Positions 46,096-57,475 of a stretch of DNA of 64,000 nt are shown one piece after another. The stretch is taken from the NCBI GenBank assembly GCA_964059195.1, contig CAXKWD010000011.1, positions 33,842,066 through 33,906,065 of the forward strand, read 5' to 3'. This DNA is from Ectobius pallidus (taxonomy: Eukaryota > Arthropoda > Insecta > Blattodea > Ectobiidae). Below the pieces are notes generated by a model. The model searched no databases and was not told where the DNA came from. It saw only the letters and a program-made list of their open reading frames with translations. The position numbers were made by a program, and so were the translations under genes. Within the stretch, counting starts at the first letter, position 1, and the number at the start of each line of letters is the position of its first letter.

Positions 46096-48303
46096 TTAGA
46101 ATTCAGATTTCATAGGTCCAACTAACGGTGCTGGTGGTGGTACTTGTATCTGGATAGGTACAGAAACTGGTAGGGGTATTATTTGTGGAGGCAAAGGTTG
46201 TGCTGTATTGTAAGTGTGGTCTTTAGGCTGGGTTAGTCCTTCACCAGCATGTCGTTTCCTGATATGTCGCTTCAAACTACTGGGATATTTGAAGGGCTGG
46301 GAACATGTGGCACAAATGTGAGGTTTCTCTCCAGAATGAACTGCACGATGTGCCGTGAGATTGCCTTTATCGCTAAAAGCTTTCAAGCAAGTATCACATT
46401 TATAGGGTTTCTCACCACTGTGTGTTCGCCTATGCACAATCAGGTTGCCAAGAGTAGCAAACTGTTTGCCGCAAACAGGGCACTGATGAGGTCGCTCACC
46501 ATTATGCATACGCATATGATTAATGAAAGTGCTTCTGCACTTAAAAGCTTTACCACAAACACTACAATGGTGAGGTTTTTCTTGGGAATGCAAGGCTTGG
46601 TGAGAAGTCAGACTCGATTTGAATTTGAAGGATTTCCCACATATGGAACACTGATGGCATCTATCTTCTGAATGGGAAGCTGAATGAGTCACGAGGTTTG
46701 ACTTGCTGCTGAAAGATTTACCACAGACTGCACACAAGTATGGACTTTTCTGGGTGTGTAATGCCTTGTGATTACATAAATTTGACATATACTTGAATCC
46801 TTTCCCGCACATTGGGCACTGGTATGGACGCTCTTGTGAATGCACTGCAACATGCTTCATGAGATTGGATTTACAACTGAAAGACTTGTTACAAACTGCA
46901 CACACATGAGCGCCATTTTCAACATGCAATGATTTGTGATTACAGAGATTTGACATATATTTAAACCCTTTCCCACACACAGAACACTGGAATGGTCTTT
47001 CTTCCGAGTGTATTGCTATGTGCTTTATTAGATTAGATTTTGTACCGAATGACTTATTGCATACAGAGCACGAGTGCGGGCCATTCTCTACGTGAAGAGC
47101 TTTATGATTACAAAGATTTGACTTGTATTTAAAACTTTTTCCGCAGACCGAGCACTGATGTGGTCTTTCTTCCGAATGTGAGGCAACGTGACTAGTGAAT
47201 TTAGACTTACAACTGAAAGATTTACCACAGACGTTGCACAGATGTGGGCCATTTTCCACATGTAATGCTTTATGGTTACACAAGTTGGATTTGTGTTTGA
47301 AGCATTTTCCGCAAACGGAACACTGATGAGGCCTTTCTTCTGAGTGAGTGGCCATGTGACTTGTGTATTTTGATTTCCCACTAAACGATTTCCCACAGAG
47401 ATTACAGAGGTAAGGCTTCTGTTCAGCGTGCAAAGCACTGTGTTCTAGAAGGTTTGATTTGTACTTGAATGCTTTTCCACATACGGTGCAAAGATGAGAT
47501 CTATCCTTTGTGTGAATGGCCTGATGTACAGTGAGATTGTATTTTGTTTTAAAAGCTTTCCCGCACATGTTGCAGCTGTGCTGTCTTGTATCTGGATGTT
47601 GTGCCTGATGGTCTGACAGCTCTGCCTCATCCCTAAAGCATTTCCCGCATTCAGGACATTGAAATGGCATTTCTTGAAGATGAGAGTTAATATGGTCCAT
47701 GAGATCTAGTTTTGAGTCAAAAAGTTTGTCACATACATTACACTGGACAGGCTGTTCTCGAGAGTGGAGGTAAAGATGTTGGATTAGATTAGATTTGTAC
47801 TTAAAAGATTTTCCACATAGGGAGCAAAGATGTGGTCTGTTCTCTGAATGTGAAGCTAAATGCTGATTAAGATTGGACTTCGAATTGAATGTTTTTCCAC
47901 ATTCTTTACACTGGTAATTTTCTACAGAATGTACAGCTTTGTGATTGGTTAGACCGGACTTGTATGCGAAAGTACTATTACAATTAGAACATTTATATGG
48001 CTTACTTTGAGGATGGTTCACAGAAAAATGGTCTTTTAGGCAATTTTCTGTGCTATAGCTTTGATTGCATACATAACAGGTATGCAATTCAGGTGTTTCC
48101 TGAGGAGATTCATTCTCAGTTACCTCTGGAATATCAACTTCTTCAAATTCCATGCAACTGGAGGAGTTGTTGATGTTGCACCCAGACTCTTTAGCAATAG
48201 GTTCTGCTTCCTCGCCACTAGTGTCATCGTCTTTTGGGTTAGATCTTACTGATGTGATTGACGTGACTGATTCATTGTCATTTTCCTCTTCCTGTTCAGT
48301 ACT
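46096..48303 (-). CDS. Zinc-finger array exon
   Basis: Acceptor ATTCCAG ends at 48304. The first 50 codons (48303-48154, STEQEEENDNES... to SSSC) are acidic and continue in frame into the long open frame, 2208 nt in all, ending at TAA/TAG-type stop 46098-46096. All 22 fingers and the Pro-rich tail are in this single exon, as is usual for such genes. Confidence 0.95.
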   Translation of the reverse strand, partial: STEQEEENDNESVTSITSVRSNPKDDDTSGEEAEPIAKESGCNINNSSSCMEFEEVDIPEVTENESPQETPELHTCYVCNQSYSTENCLKDHFSVNHPQSKPYKCSNCNSTFAYKSGLTNHKAVHSVENYQCKECGKTFNSKSNLNQHLASHSENRPHLCSLCGKSFKYKSNLIQHLYLHSREQPVQCNVCDKLFDSKLDLMDHINSHLQEMPFQCPECGKCFRDEAELSDHQAQHPDTRQHSCNMCGKAFKTKYNLTVHQAIHTKDRSHLCTVCGKAFKYKSNLLEHSALHAEQKPYLCNLCGKSFSGKSKYTSHMATHSEERPHQCSVCGKCFKHKSNLCNHKALHVENGPHLCNVCGKSFSCKSKFTSHVASHSEERPHQCSVCGKSFKYKSNLCNHKALHVENGPHSCSVCNKSFGTKSNLIKHIAIHSEERPFQCSVCGKGFKYMSNLCNHKSLHVENGAHVCAVCNKSFSCKSNLMKHVAVHSQERPYQCPMCGKGFKYMSNLCNHKALHTQKSPYLCAVCGKSFSSKSNLVTHSASHSEDRCHQCSICGKSFKFKSSLTSHQALHSQEKPHHCSVCGKAFKCRSTFINHMRMHNGERPHQCPVCGKQFATLGNLIVHRRTHSGEKPYKCDTCLKAFSDKGNLTAHRAVHSGEKPHICATCSQPFKYPSSLKRHIRKRHAGEGLTQPKDHTYNTAQPLPPQIIPLPVSVPIQIQVPPPAPLVGPMKSEF

Positions 48304-51300
48304 CTGGAATTTAAAACAGAAGTAATTAGCTTGTGGATACTTTAATAATTAGCCTCATACATAATAAATTACCAGCTTTTATAAAAATAATTGGTAGGAT
48401 ATCATTATTTAAAACCGAAATAAGAACATAAGTAAAGTTCTGCACATTTTCCCAAAGCCTAGATAGGTTAAGAAAAGTTCTGTTGGACAATCCGAACATC
48501 ACGCCTGCAGATCCCTCTGTTTTCATACACTTTCAATATTAAATTCCCTCATATACTCACTTTTTTTACCGCCACCTATAGCCTTTTGACTTATTTACAT
48601 TTGTAGTAGGTTCACTGTCAATTTCTCCTCCAAAGATCTACTTGAAAAGGGACTCTTTAGCAGATCATCTACAGAATTTGCTATGTTGCTTGCACAATAC
48701 AATACATGCAGTTTAAAAATATCCACCACATGACAACACATCAGCCTACAATCAATGCTTGACTCATAGTGGGTGAAGTAACAACATAATTCACAGTATA
48801 TTTTTGAACACATAAGGGTTGATTTTAGCCTCAGTGATCCTACTTTCCATCCCTCATGAAGCTTGCTTTTCTGGAATTTCTAAGAAAAGTAACAGATATC
48901 AGACAACCAGAAAACAATATTAGTGGCTGGGCAGGATATTGATCTAATACCAACTACCATCCATAGGAATAAGCTACTGGTTTGCAATTCAACCTCCAAA
49001 TATCATTATAAAATGGTGTTTCTAAAATGGCTTCATCGTTATAGTGAGTTACATTTAACATTAATGAGAAAGGAAATTCGCCAGGACCAAACAAAAATAT
49101 TGCTATATGTGGGTTTATTGTATCAATCTTTGTTATGCAGAGGTTTACTGTAGTAGTAAATCCTATTCACTTCCCAAGGAACAAAGGGCCTTAATGAAGA
49201 TTGACCATCTAATTCTGTTCCTGACCAGCAGCTTGATCTCATTCCAACTCTTCCCAGCCATCTCTGCCTCAGCTTGAACCATGTTACACCAAGTCATTCT
49301 GGGTCTTCCTCTGCATCTACTTAGCCCTTAAGAATTCTATTCAAAAGCCATTCTCCTAATGTTTCCATTGTCCTTCCTCAGCACATGTCCTAACCATTTT
49401 TTTTTTTTTTAACTTGATCTCTTGACTGATTTCTGTCTGGTCAGCTTTTTTTCACAGGTCTACATTTGATATAGTCCATGGCCATCAAATTCCCATAATG
49501 TTTCTTAGACATCTGTTTACAAACACTTGCAATTTCTTCTCAATTACTTTTATAGCTTTCCATGTTTCACATCCATATAATAAGACGGATTTTACTTTTG
49601 TATTAAATAATCTGAGTTTTCGTTTTAAGGAAATTTGTTTTGTCTCCAGATAGATTTTAATTGTAAGAAAGCACCTGTTGCTTTAGTTTTACGTTTATTT
49701 ATTTCCAAGGCAGCTGTAGCTGCATGTTTATTAATCTCCTGCAATTTACATTTACATCACAGAATCCGTGGGCCAACAAGCAGACACCATCAACATATTC
49801 CAAGTCTTTCATTTAATCCCCAATGTATCCCATGGCAGCTCTTACTACACGGGTTCCTCAATAGGTCATCCAAGGCCAAAATAAACAGCAGTGGAAATAG
49901 AAAACATTCTTACTTAACCCCTCCTTCAGCAGTAAGGGAGGAGACAAGTTTACCATTATGCAGGGCACGGTAGATACTGTTACCATACATATCTTTAATT
50001 ATATTAATAATTTTCAATGCTACCGTACTCCAATCTTCTGCAGCCTCCAAATAAGACATCTTTTCACCACGTCCAAGCTTTAATGAAATCAACAAACAAA
50101 GGATTACTCCATTCTAGCGACTGTTCCATAATTATTCTTATGGTGTTAATTAAATCTGTGCAAGATTTTTGAGGTCTGACACCATGTTGTGTCTTTCTCA
50201 AGGTTTTTTCTAATGCTTCTCTGATTCTATTAAGTATAGTCCTGGTAAAAAAAAATTTACTTGGCATTGACAAGTGTTATACCGCACCAGTTGTCACATT
50301 TAGAGAGATCCCCCTTTTTGGGTAATTTAACAATTATACCCCTGCCTCATTCCTTTGCTCACAATAAATACATGTAGTTGAATACTTTCAAGTTTAGTGT
50401 GTAATATTGACACTTTACAATGTTTTCCTGATTATTTTAATGAAACTGGTAAGATTACTTTCAGCTAGGCGACTAGTAGTGCTACACTTTTTATCACTTA
50501 TAATGACCAGACCATCCGGAAAAGAAAGTGCAGATAGCGATAACAAGTTTTCATGAAATATTTTAATAAAATATTGCATCTACATTAAGAAAAATTTAGT
50601 AATTAGTAAAATTATGCATCTGCTATCTTGAATCATATTAAACAAACGTGAAACGGTGGTGAAACCTGGTGAACACAGCATGATGATATACTTATATCAT
50701 ACATATCCTCATTGGTTACTTGCAAAATAGAATACAATGAATCCTTCTCTTGCTGTTAAGAGCGGAAGCTAGGATATTTCATTGAATAATTAACACATCT
50801 TTGGTCTACGTTTGAGTGCTGTGCTCACTTTTGATTTCAAAAAGTGTCATACTGTTTACCACTAAAGCTAACAGAGTGAGATACTATGTACCTTTCACTG
50901 CTTAATCATGGAATAAGTTGATGTAAATTCTGGTGTGTTCAAACATTTCATTATTCTAAGTTAGCAAAAGACACGATGCATGTTGATGAACTGAGCATGA
51001 GGCTCACATATCGACCATTTGCATTACATGAGTGTCTCATTGTTGTGTTATTTTTTCTAGAGTACTGAGGTAAGATACTGTATTGTTGGTGTTCCCACCA
51101 CATTGTCAACTCATTGACGATTGAACCTCAGCAGTTCTTAGGTTCTGACTCATTAACTATGTTAGTTGTACGCAGTGGTAGAAAGGTTTGATTGCAAGAT
51201 AGATTGCCAAGAGGAGTGAACACTGAAATGGCTCCAGGAAGCTGAAGATGGATCTCTTAACCCCATTTTAATTTTCTGATGATAGTATATCAGGTCATCT

Positions 51301-54104
51301 AGACAAAGAAAATTCTACACCCAGTGAAGAAGAAATATCCTTGGAGGTCTCAGCAGAATCCTATGCTGAAGTTGCTCAAATCTCCCAGAACATTTAGGTA
51401 GAGACAATAACACATTGTGGAATGCCCACCCGCCACCACCTAATACATGTACTAGGAAGAAGAATATCGTCATTCATCCACCGGAAGTAAACAAGAAACT
51501 CAAAACACAATTCCGTAATGTGAAAACGTATGCCCTGACTATATTATTTCATGAAAGATATTGAAAAAAATGTTTCCTAAAACAGTAAATTCCAAGAACT
51601 TGTTAAAGTAATTGTTGAATAACAATGAACAGATAGTAAGAAGATGATTGGTACTATGTGGATCTGCGCTCATATGTCAACCTACAGTGGGATCCTAATG
51701 AACTCAAGTTTTCAATGTAGCAATGACCGTTGCCTGAAGCATTATTCAATGTACTGTACAACTTATCAACATTGATGCAATTTTCAAAATCAGATTTTCT
51801 TAATAGGCCTACACTAATTTAAGAAGGCCCCTCATTTTTTTTAAATATGCAAAACTTGAAGAAACCTCATTTAATACATAAGTAATTATAATGATTTCTT
51901 TATGCTGATTATCTATAAGGTTTACATTGATACCATTCTGATAATTTCAAGACAACTTACTTTGTTCACTAACCGATTCCTTTCCTCTTGTGAGACAGAC
52001 ACACTTTCACACACAGCTGGTTCCTCCTTAAGAACAAGCTGTAATGGTACAATAATAAGTTAATAAACTGCAACATATAAAAGGTTTGAGAGTAACCCTT
52101 TCACTGTGCAAACTGGTGGTGCTGATTAATTTGCATATTTCTTGGTAATCATAAATGTACGAACATTCAACTAAAAAATATGATTATATTCCATGTCTTC
52201 AAAAATAAATATTTCAAAAGTTAAAAGGTTTGATATTATGATGCACATTTGTGCTGCAAACAAGAAAAAAATTCAGGTAGATCAGAAAGTTGACCGCCTG
52301 CATGATCTCGTGGTTAGCGTTGCTGGCTACAGATTTGCAGAATCCGGGTTCGATCGCCAGTACCTCCTCAGATTTTTCTGAGTTAGGGAGGTCTGGAATG
52401 GGGTGCATTCAGCCTCGTGATTCAAACTGAGGAGCTACTTGATAGAGAAGTAGCAGCTCCGGTCACGAAAAACACCATTAACGGCCATGGGTGTCGGCAT
52501 GCTGACTACATGTCCCCCAATCCTGCCATCTACCTAACTCCTTGGATTTTTCTGAGGTAGGGAGGTCTGGAATGGGGTGCACTCAGCCATGTGATTCAAA
52601 TTGAGGAGCTACTTGATAGAGAAGTAGCAGCTCCGGTCACGAAAACCACCATTAACGGCCATGGATGTCGGCATGCTGACTACATGCCCCCATCCTGCCA
52701 TCTACCTACAGTATATGATTCAGAGGTTGGGTGGTAGGCCTTGCCCCTTCAGGGATGTAGCGTCATGGAGTTTTTTTTAAATTAATTTTTTTATTTTTAT
52801 TTTTTTAAGTCCAAGTTCCCACCTCAATAACATGAACAGGAAATGGATGAGAAAACACTATCGTCAAAAAAATACATTACTGAAATCATACTTGAGAAGT
52901 CTGAAATATTACCTTGGAAGGAGGCCCTTTGAACACATGTTGGTACTGTAAATTTTGTCTCAGTGTTATATTTGACCTCTCACATTGCAACTTGAAATTA
53001 TAAAACGAATTCACTTGAATCACACACTCTCTGCAGACCTGAGACGGTAGACCATCACCTGGGTACAGCTGCAAGTAAAAAATCAGTATTACTCTCGTTT
53101 ATTTCAAGAACAAAAGAAGATTGCAAACATGACTATTAAGCTACAGTTTCTCTAATGCTTGTATAAAACAGGACATATGATATGAAAACAGGGTTGAATA
53201 AAGAATAACATAAAAACAAGCAAGTAGATTGTCATATTGTTAGCCATTAACTCTTCTTGTCTTGTTCCAATTTGAAAGATTTCACCTTCAGTGAAAGCTT
53301 ATTGACAGATCTTGTACTGGTACTACTGGCCCACAACTACTGGGAGGTAATTTTCTTTAACTTTGATCATCCCTGTCCTCCCTTTATCTGGCCGTGCACC
53401 ACAGCTCAGATTAGCGTCACACCAGTAGCAGCACAGTGCAAGTTCGCTATCAGTTCTGTTTTTTGTGCTAAACTTTTCTCAAATTGAAATAGACAAAATA
53501 TGATATATTATAATGTTATGAAAATAACTATACTGCTTTATTATAGACTTTACGATAATTTTGAAGTTAATTAATTTTGTTATATAGTAAACTAATTACT
53601 GTATACACAGCATACAACATTGTGTTATTTTTTTTACCTCACTATCACATATAGATTTTTTATATTCCTGGTAAATAACACATGTGAAAGGTTTATATTT
53701 CATAATTTGTTGTCTACTTCAGTGTGTTTGTTTGTTTGTTTTTTTTGTAAAAAAATGAGAACTGATAGCAAAATTGCACCACACTCCTGCTGGTGGGATA
53801 ATAATTGCTGCTGCAGAATGAGGGTTAAATATAAATGTATTAAATGAAATAAACACTGCAATTACAAATATATAAGTTTGATTATAAATTAAATACTGTA
53901 TTAGAACAAACATACTTATCAAATACTTATATAATAACAAGTAGATACCGTAAAATAAACAATAATACGTAGCCTACTAACCTCTATCGTTGGGAAGAAA
54001 CTGTGAACCTTTTCTTGTACGTTTTCTTCAGTGTTAAATAGAGGCAGGAGAGTCTCATCCTCAGACAGACAGAGACGACAAATCTTACTGAAGTCCAGCA
54101 ACAT
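46096..54104 (-). CDS. ZAD-C2H2 zinc-finger protein, 22 fingers
   Basis: Four minus-strand exons (54104-53982, 53068-52913, 52038-51961, 48303-46096), all phase 0 with GT-AG introns, give 854 residues. Residues 1-about 80 form a ZAD (zinc-finger-associated domain), an arthropod dimerisation module: its zinc ligands are Cys9, Cys12 (CRLC), Cys53 and Cys56 (CREC). Residues 94-190 are an acidic linker. Residues about 195-804 hold 22 consecutive C2H2 fingers, mostly 28 residues apart with TGEKP-type linkers of the SEERP, VENGP or SGEKP form. The last 50 residues are Pro-rich. It should be a nuclear DNA-binding regulator. Fingers 9-18 are five copies of a two-finger unit. A further upstream exon may extend the N-terminus. 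I cannot name an orthologue. No broken finger or frameshift is seen. Confidence 0.95.
46575..47412 (-). repeat. 168-bp coding repeat, five two-finger units
   Basis: Fingers 9/10, 11/12, 13/14, 15/16 and 17/18 repeat as pairs. The odd finger has SF..KS......H.A.HS.ER, the even one CSVCGK.FK.KSNLCNHKALH followed by a VENGP-type linker. This shows internal amplification by two-finger units (56 codons). Confidence 0.9.
49170..50275 (-). pseudogene. RTE-like LINE pol relic in the zinc-finger gene intron
   Basis: Minus strand, broken into frames: MPSKFFFTRTILNRIREALE, TQHGVRPQKSCTDLINTIRI, EQSLEWSNPLFVDFIKA (RT motifs 1-3), then IINIIKDMYGNSIYRALHNG and LYGCETWKAIKV, CLRNIMGIWWPWTISN, LGHVLRKD and GRPRMTWCN. 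The YADD region is deleted or scrambled. It is inactive, and sits in the 3.7-kb last intron. From 50276 to 50807 nothing else is supported. Confidence 0.85.
50808..51705 (+). repeat. About 900-bp dispersed repeat, copy 2
   Basis: Collinear with 8126-9060. Open phrases here are slightly better kept: a GATGATAGTATATCAGGTCA stretch followed by codons for Asp, Lys, Glu, Asn, Ser and Glu-Glu-Glu, but stops remain. Lies in the last intron of the zinc-finger gene. Confidence 0.65.
51961..52038 (-). CDS. Zinc-finger gene linker exon
   Basis: Acceptor ATTACAG ends at 52039; donor GTAAGT starts at 51960. It encodes 26 residues, LVLKEEPAVCESVS and QEERNRLVNK. The LKEEP motif is a SUMO-attachment-like [VIL]KxE site (inference). 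Confidence 0.88.
52292..52772 (+). mobile_element. SINE family A, copy with tandemly duplicated body
   Basis: The head (CTCGTGGTTAGCGTTGCTGG and CCGGGTTCGATCGCC) is followed by a body of about 180 bp that occurs twice head to tail, about 52362-52540 and 52545-52722 (TTTTTCTGAG.TAGGGAGGTCTG..., GTCGGCATGCTGACTACATG), and then the common CTTCAGGGATGTAGCGTCATGG tail and a T-rich run. In intron 2 of the zinc-finger gene. Confidence 0.85.
52913..53068 (-). CDS. ZAD exon 2 (second Cys pair)
   Basis: Acceptor CTTGCAG ends at 53069; donor GTAATA starts at 52912. The 52 codons read LYPGDGLPSQVCRECVIQVN, then FYNFKLQCERSN, matching the ZAD pattern LP..VC..C....... FY.FK..CE.S. Confidence 0.95.
53982..54104 (-). 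CDS. ZAD exon 1 (N-terminal half of ZAD)
   Basis: ATG at 54104 starts MLLDFSKICRLCLSEDE; 41 codons end FFPTIE before donor GTTAGT (from 53981). The first ZAD Cys pair is here. A TTTTTACAG acceptor lies just upstream (54116), so this exon starts at 54115 in the mRNA and a 5' exon must exist. Confidence 0.93.
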
Positions 54105-54389
54105 TACTGCCAATGCTGTAAAAATATATTATTACTCCATTATAACATGATAAGAAAATTAACTAAGGACCTTTCTTATAGTTTATTCGTAGCTACATTT
54201 ACTTTGTAATTTCTAAACCCAAAATCCACAAACTATCTTCTTAGCTTAAGTCTTTCATAAAATATACAAATTAAATATTCTAAAATATGGACTATTCAGG
54301 CTGGCTGTGGTTCAATCGGGTTTAGAATAACGTTTTGTCGGATACTGTGTGTGGCATCGATGGTGAACTAGATTAATTCTCCTTCTTAC

Positions 54390-54435
54390 TTGTATGTATA
54401 TAGTTGGCCAGGCAAACTCTGCACGGCAAGCTCAT
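54390..54435 (-). CDS. Possible upstream exon of the zinc-finger gene
   Basis: ATG at 54435 opens MSLPCRVCLANYIHT, followed by a GTAAGA donor at 54389. Spliced to the acceptor at 54116 it enters the ZAD frame exactly (…T-L-A-V-M-L-L-D-F), adding 19 residues for 873 in total. The CRVCL is itself ZAD-like. An inverted CCAAT box (ATTGG) lies just upstream. Without transcripts I cannot tell a real first exon from coincidence. Confidence 0.45.
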
Positions 54436-54757
54436 GGCTGATTGGCAGCTGTTTATGATGGAGGAAGTCTGCTGCTTGAATAAGAATGCAAATGCTTCTC
54501 CTGGGCTACAACTGTCTCCTAGTTTCCTAATTTTTGAGTTTGTTAGGATAAACATTAATTTTTATCTACCGGCATTTAAAAAAATTAGGGTCAAGTGCAT
54601 TTTAAAATTATGTACAAAGTTATCCTATATCAACAAAAAAATTCATACATACCGTACTAAGCCATTTCATAAAATATGGGAATTTTTCCCTCAAAGAGAG
54701 AAGTTAGGCTATAGAATTATTGTAATTGGGTGGTTAAATATAAGTTTAAAACCTCAA

Positions 54758-54800
54758 GATGGATATATGTAAGTATTCATGAACCACAGATTATTGTCTC
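54758..54800 (-). mobile_element. 5'-truncated SINE stub with 12-bp target duplication
   Basis: The 43 bp match the tail end of the SINE at 1143-1294. They are flanked by perfect TTAAAACCTCAA repeats at 54746-54757 and 54801-54812. Confidence 0.85.
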
Positions 54801-55149
54801 TTAAAACCTCAAATTCACTGAATATTAAGGACTTAGGTGTATCTGAAGTGGTTTCATGTGTAAAATCGCCTATGGTATGTCAATTTACTTATTTATTGCA
54901 TTGAGTTTTTTTTTTTCGGGAAAATAACACATTGCGACCCACCCGAGCCCCCCACCACCACTCTCTAAACCTAGCGGCGGCATTAGAACTACTAGGAGAG
55001 TAGCGACGGTGGCGACATCTAGTAAGGAAATGGTGAAAGAGAAAAATAATTTATTTCTCCTTTATTCTCTTCTTCTCTTCCTTTCCCGTCTCTTTCCTCT
55101 CTTCCTCTCACCTCCTCTTCACCCTACCTACCTATTCGAGACCTATTCC

Positions 55150-55260
55150 TAACAGTAAATTTCAGATCGAACGGGGATCGAATGCATGACCCTTAGCATC
55201 GTAGCCAAGAGACTTATCCGTTATGCCACGAAGGACAGTTGAGCACTGAAGGAAGTTCCG
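55150..55260 (-). mobile_element. tRNA-derived SINE head
   Basis: On the minus strand: TTCGTGGCATAACGGATAAG (box A), GGCTACGATGCTAAGGGTC and GCATTCGATCCCCGTTCGA (box B). The body may extend to about 54950 through a CT-rich stretch. Different family from A and B. Confidence 0.6.
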
Positions 55261-55439
55261 GTATATTTTAGTTATCTAATTTAGTTGGCGCTAGCGAGTG
55301 TTAACGCAAGAATCGGGTTTTCTAATTTTGAGATTGTTTGTTTGTTATGAAAAGAGTAGTGTTGGTGCAAGGGATTTTTTCTGGATCAATTAACACGGCG
55401 TTTTTTAAAATTGGGAAATATTATGTAAATTTCGATTTT

Positions 55440-55458
55440 TTATATATATATATATATA
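55440..55458. repeat. Short (TA)n run
   Basis: Nine TA dinucleotides. Nothing else between 55261 and 55610 but AT-rich text. Confidence 0.8.
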
Positions 55459-55617
55459 ATTATGAAATATCCTGTTGGCATGAAATATTAGGGGAGATGT
55501 TTGGTACAAGGGAATTTTTTTAATTGTTCGACATTTTCTATAATTTGTGATATTTTATTTTGTTTTTTTATAATCGTTTTTAAAAATTGTGAAATATTAT
55601 GCATGGTGCAAGGCAAT

Positions 55618-55770
55618 CATTAGAGTAAGCTGCGGCTTAACACAGGAAGCGGCTGGCAAGAGCAATAGCGGGGTAGATGCGCGCGGGACGATGCGCGGTA
55701 GGCGGAGGGGAAGCCTGCCTGGCGGAGAAGGCGACCGGGCCGATGGAAAGGGGAGCCGGGTGGGTCGCAA
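55618..55770. other. GC-rich, CpG-rich patch
   Basis: GATGCGCGCGGGACGATGCG and neighbouring text are strikingly GC- and CpG-rich within an AT-rich region. It could be the CpG-rich start of a gene (the zinc-finger gene lies 1.2 kb away on the minus strand) or a fragment of an rRNA-like or transposon sequence. I cannot tell. Confidence 0.35.
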
Positions 55771-56079
55771 AGTGTTATCTTGCCTTTTTTTCTTTCTTTC
55801 TTGCCATTTTTAGCATGATTTTAACACACTTTAATACCAAGTAGTTAGGAGTAATCAGCTATATCCATTTCCATTTGAGAAAATATACATCTTAAGGTAC
55901 AATTTGGTATAAGATTAACTTCAAAAAATATGCCGAAGCTGGAACATCTTTTGAATAGTATTTTCTGGTATGGTATGCCTACATCTTCCATCTTCCAACA
56001 GAAAACAAATTATAAATGAAGTGTCCTCTATTTTAATTTTAAAAATATGGTAGCACTACTCATAATCCTCAAGCTACCT

Positions 56080-56275
56080 ACCACTTAAGTGCTACTTGTG
56101 CTATCTGTCACCAGCCTCGGGCTGTCATCACAAAGCTTGTGCTAATTCTCACTAACCTCACGCTGCCTGTCACTAACCCCATCTAATGTCACAAATCTCG
56201 AACTACCTGTCACTAAGCTTACCAGCTCAAGCTATTCTCACAAACCTCGTTACTTGTCACTACCATAGAACCTAC
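56080..56275. repeat. Degenerate minisatellite, CTGTCACTAACCTC-like
   Basis: Five to seven loosely spaced copies of CTRTCACTAACCTC or CACAAACCTCG with GCTAC between them, roughly every 30 bp. Non-coding. Confidence 0.5.
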
Positions 56276-57264
56276 TTGCTACTATGCGCTGATAGATGAG
56301 TTAGAAGCAAGTCAATGATACGTTTGTTCTACATAACTTAGGCTGGCAACACCGGCTGTTGCCGATGCCAATGGACTTTCATCAGGGTGTTTGTCAAATC
56401 AGCGGACAATCCACTGGGAAAGCATCAGGCTGTTCATAAACTCACCGCTGTTTGTAAGCTGAAAGTCATTGATCGCAATCAGACTCATCAAACTTAAAGT
56501 ACAATGCTTCTTAGATGACAAACATGGTGGAGCAGAGAAGCAGACGACAGTTGCCACTAGCATAAATAAATTTATTTTATTTTCATGCGAAAGCTAATGA
56601 ATGCTCTTCACCAGATTGTGAGCCCTCCGAAAATGAAAGTGATGAGTTGATTTTGTTTCATGACAAGAAAAGAAAGAAAAAATACTCTACATAAAAATCT
56701 AATAATCAATGTAGTTTTCCAAATATTTCGAAACTGACAGCACAGGTTATCCATAATTGTCTGTTGAGGTTAGGTACCGTATTTAAATATGCAAGATGTT
56801 TTATGGATTTTAATATGCTCAAAACATGATTTATGAGAATGGTAGCACTCAGTTATTAGTTTCTGCCCATCACAGGCTATATTATAATTTCCACTTCTTG
56901 CAAATCCATGGTACAATAATTATTATCTTACTCCTTCTAAAATCTAAAATCCATCAACCTGTTTTTAAAGTCAACGGCGAGAGGAAAAAATGGCAGATGA
57001 CGTTCATCGTACGTTCATTGGACTTTTATCACACTTTTCCACCAGTGGATTTACTGATGACTTTAAAAACATGTCCAAAGCACTAATCAAATGAAGTTCT
57101 GAATCAGCCAATGTGAGTGAAGGTTAATAATGTACGGATTGGATTACATGGGAGTGTGAACTGTGTGCCAAGGGTTGGGCATAATCCTAATTGCGGGGAC
57201 CAATTCACGCGATATTCACATTTCCACGGACTGTGTGATGTTTTTGGTTTAGGAGCGATACACG

Positions 57265-57395
57265 GTTACCAACTGTTAGGTTAGGAACGTTTATGTTAGT
57301 TAAGTAGCAATGTACTGAATACCTCCGATGTTTAGTTAGGTTAGGAACGTTTAGGCTATGTTAGTTAAGGAGCAATATACTGAATAGCACAACCA
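57265..57395. repeat. Two direct repeats of about 70 bp
   Basis: GTTAGGTTAGGAACGTTTA, TATGTTAGTTAAG.AGCAAT and TACTGAATA occur twice, starting near 57265 and 57335. From 56276 to 57260 I see no supported feature. Confidence 0.75.
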
Positions 57396-57475
57396 CCATT
57401 TCTTACGAGCAGCTAGTGGCTTGTACCTTTGTAGGTTTGTCACACTGTTCATCCACAATCATATCTTGTTTAGCG

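Noticed and set aside
46249..46671. 140-codon plus-strand frame
   Set aside because: It is the antisense shadow of the zinc-finger array; the repeated Cys/His codons keep the opposite strand open.
47088..47438. 116-codon minus-strand frame in the zinc-finger exon
   Set aside because: Shifted frame of the same fingers, kept open by the 168-bp repeat.
55618..55813. Protein-coding gene in the GC-rich patch
   Set aside because: The 74-codon frame is low-complexity Gly/Arg-rich text reflecting base composition only.
57265..57380. Insect telomere repeat (TTAGG)n
   Set aside because: Only isolated TTAGGTTAGG pairs occur inside a 70-bp direct repeat; no array.
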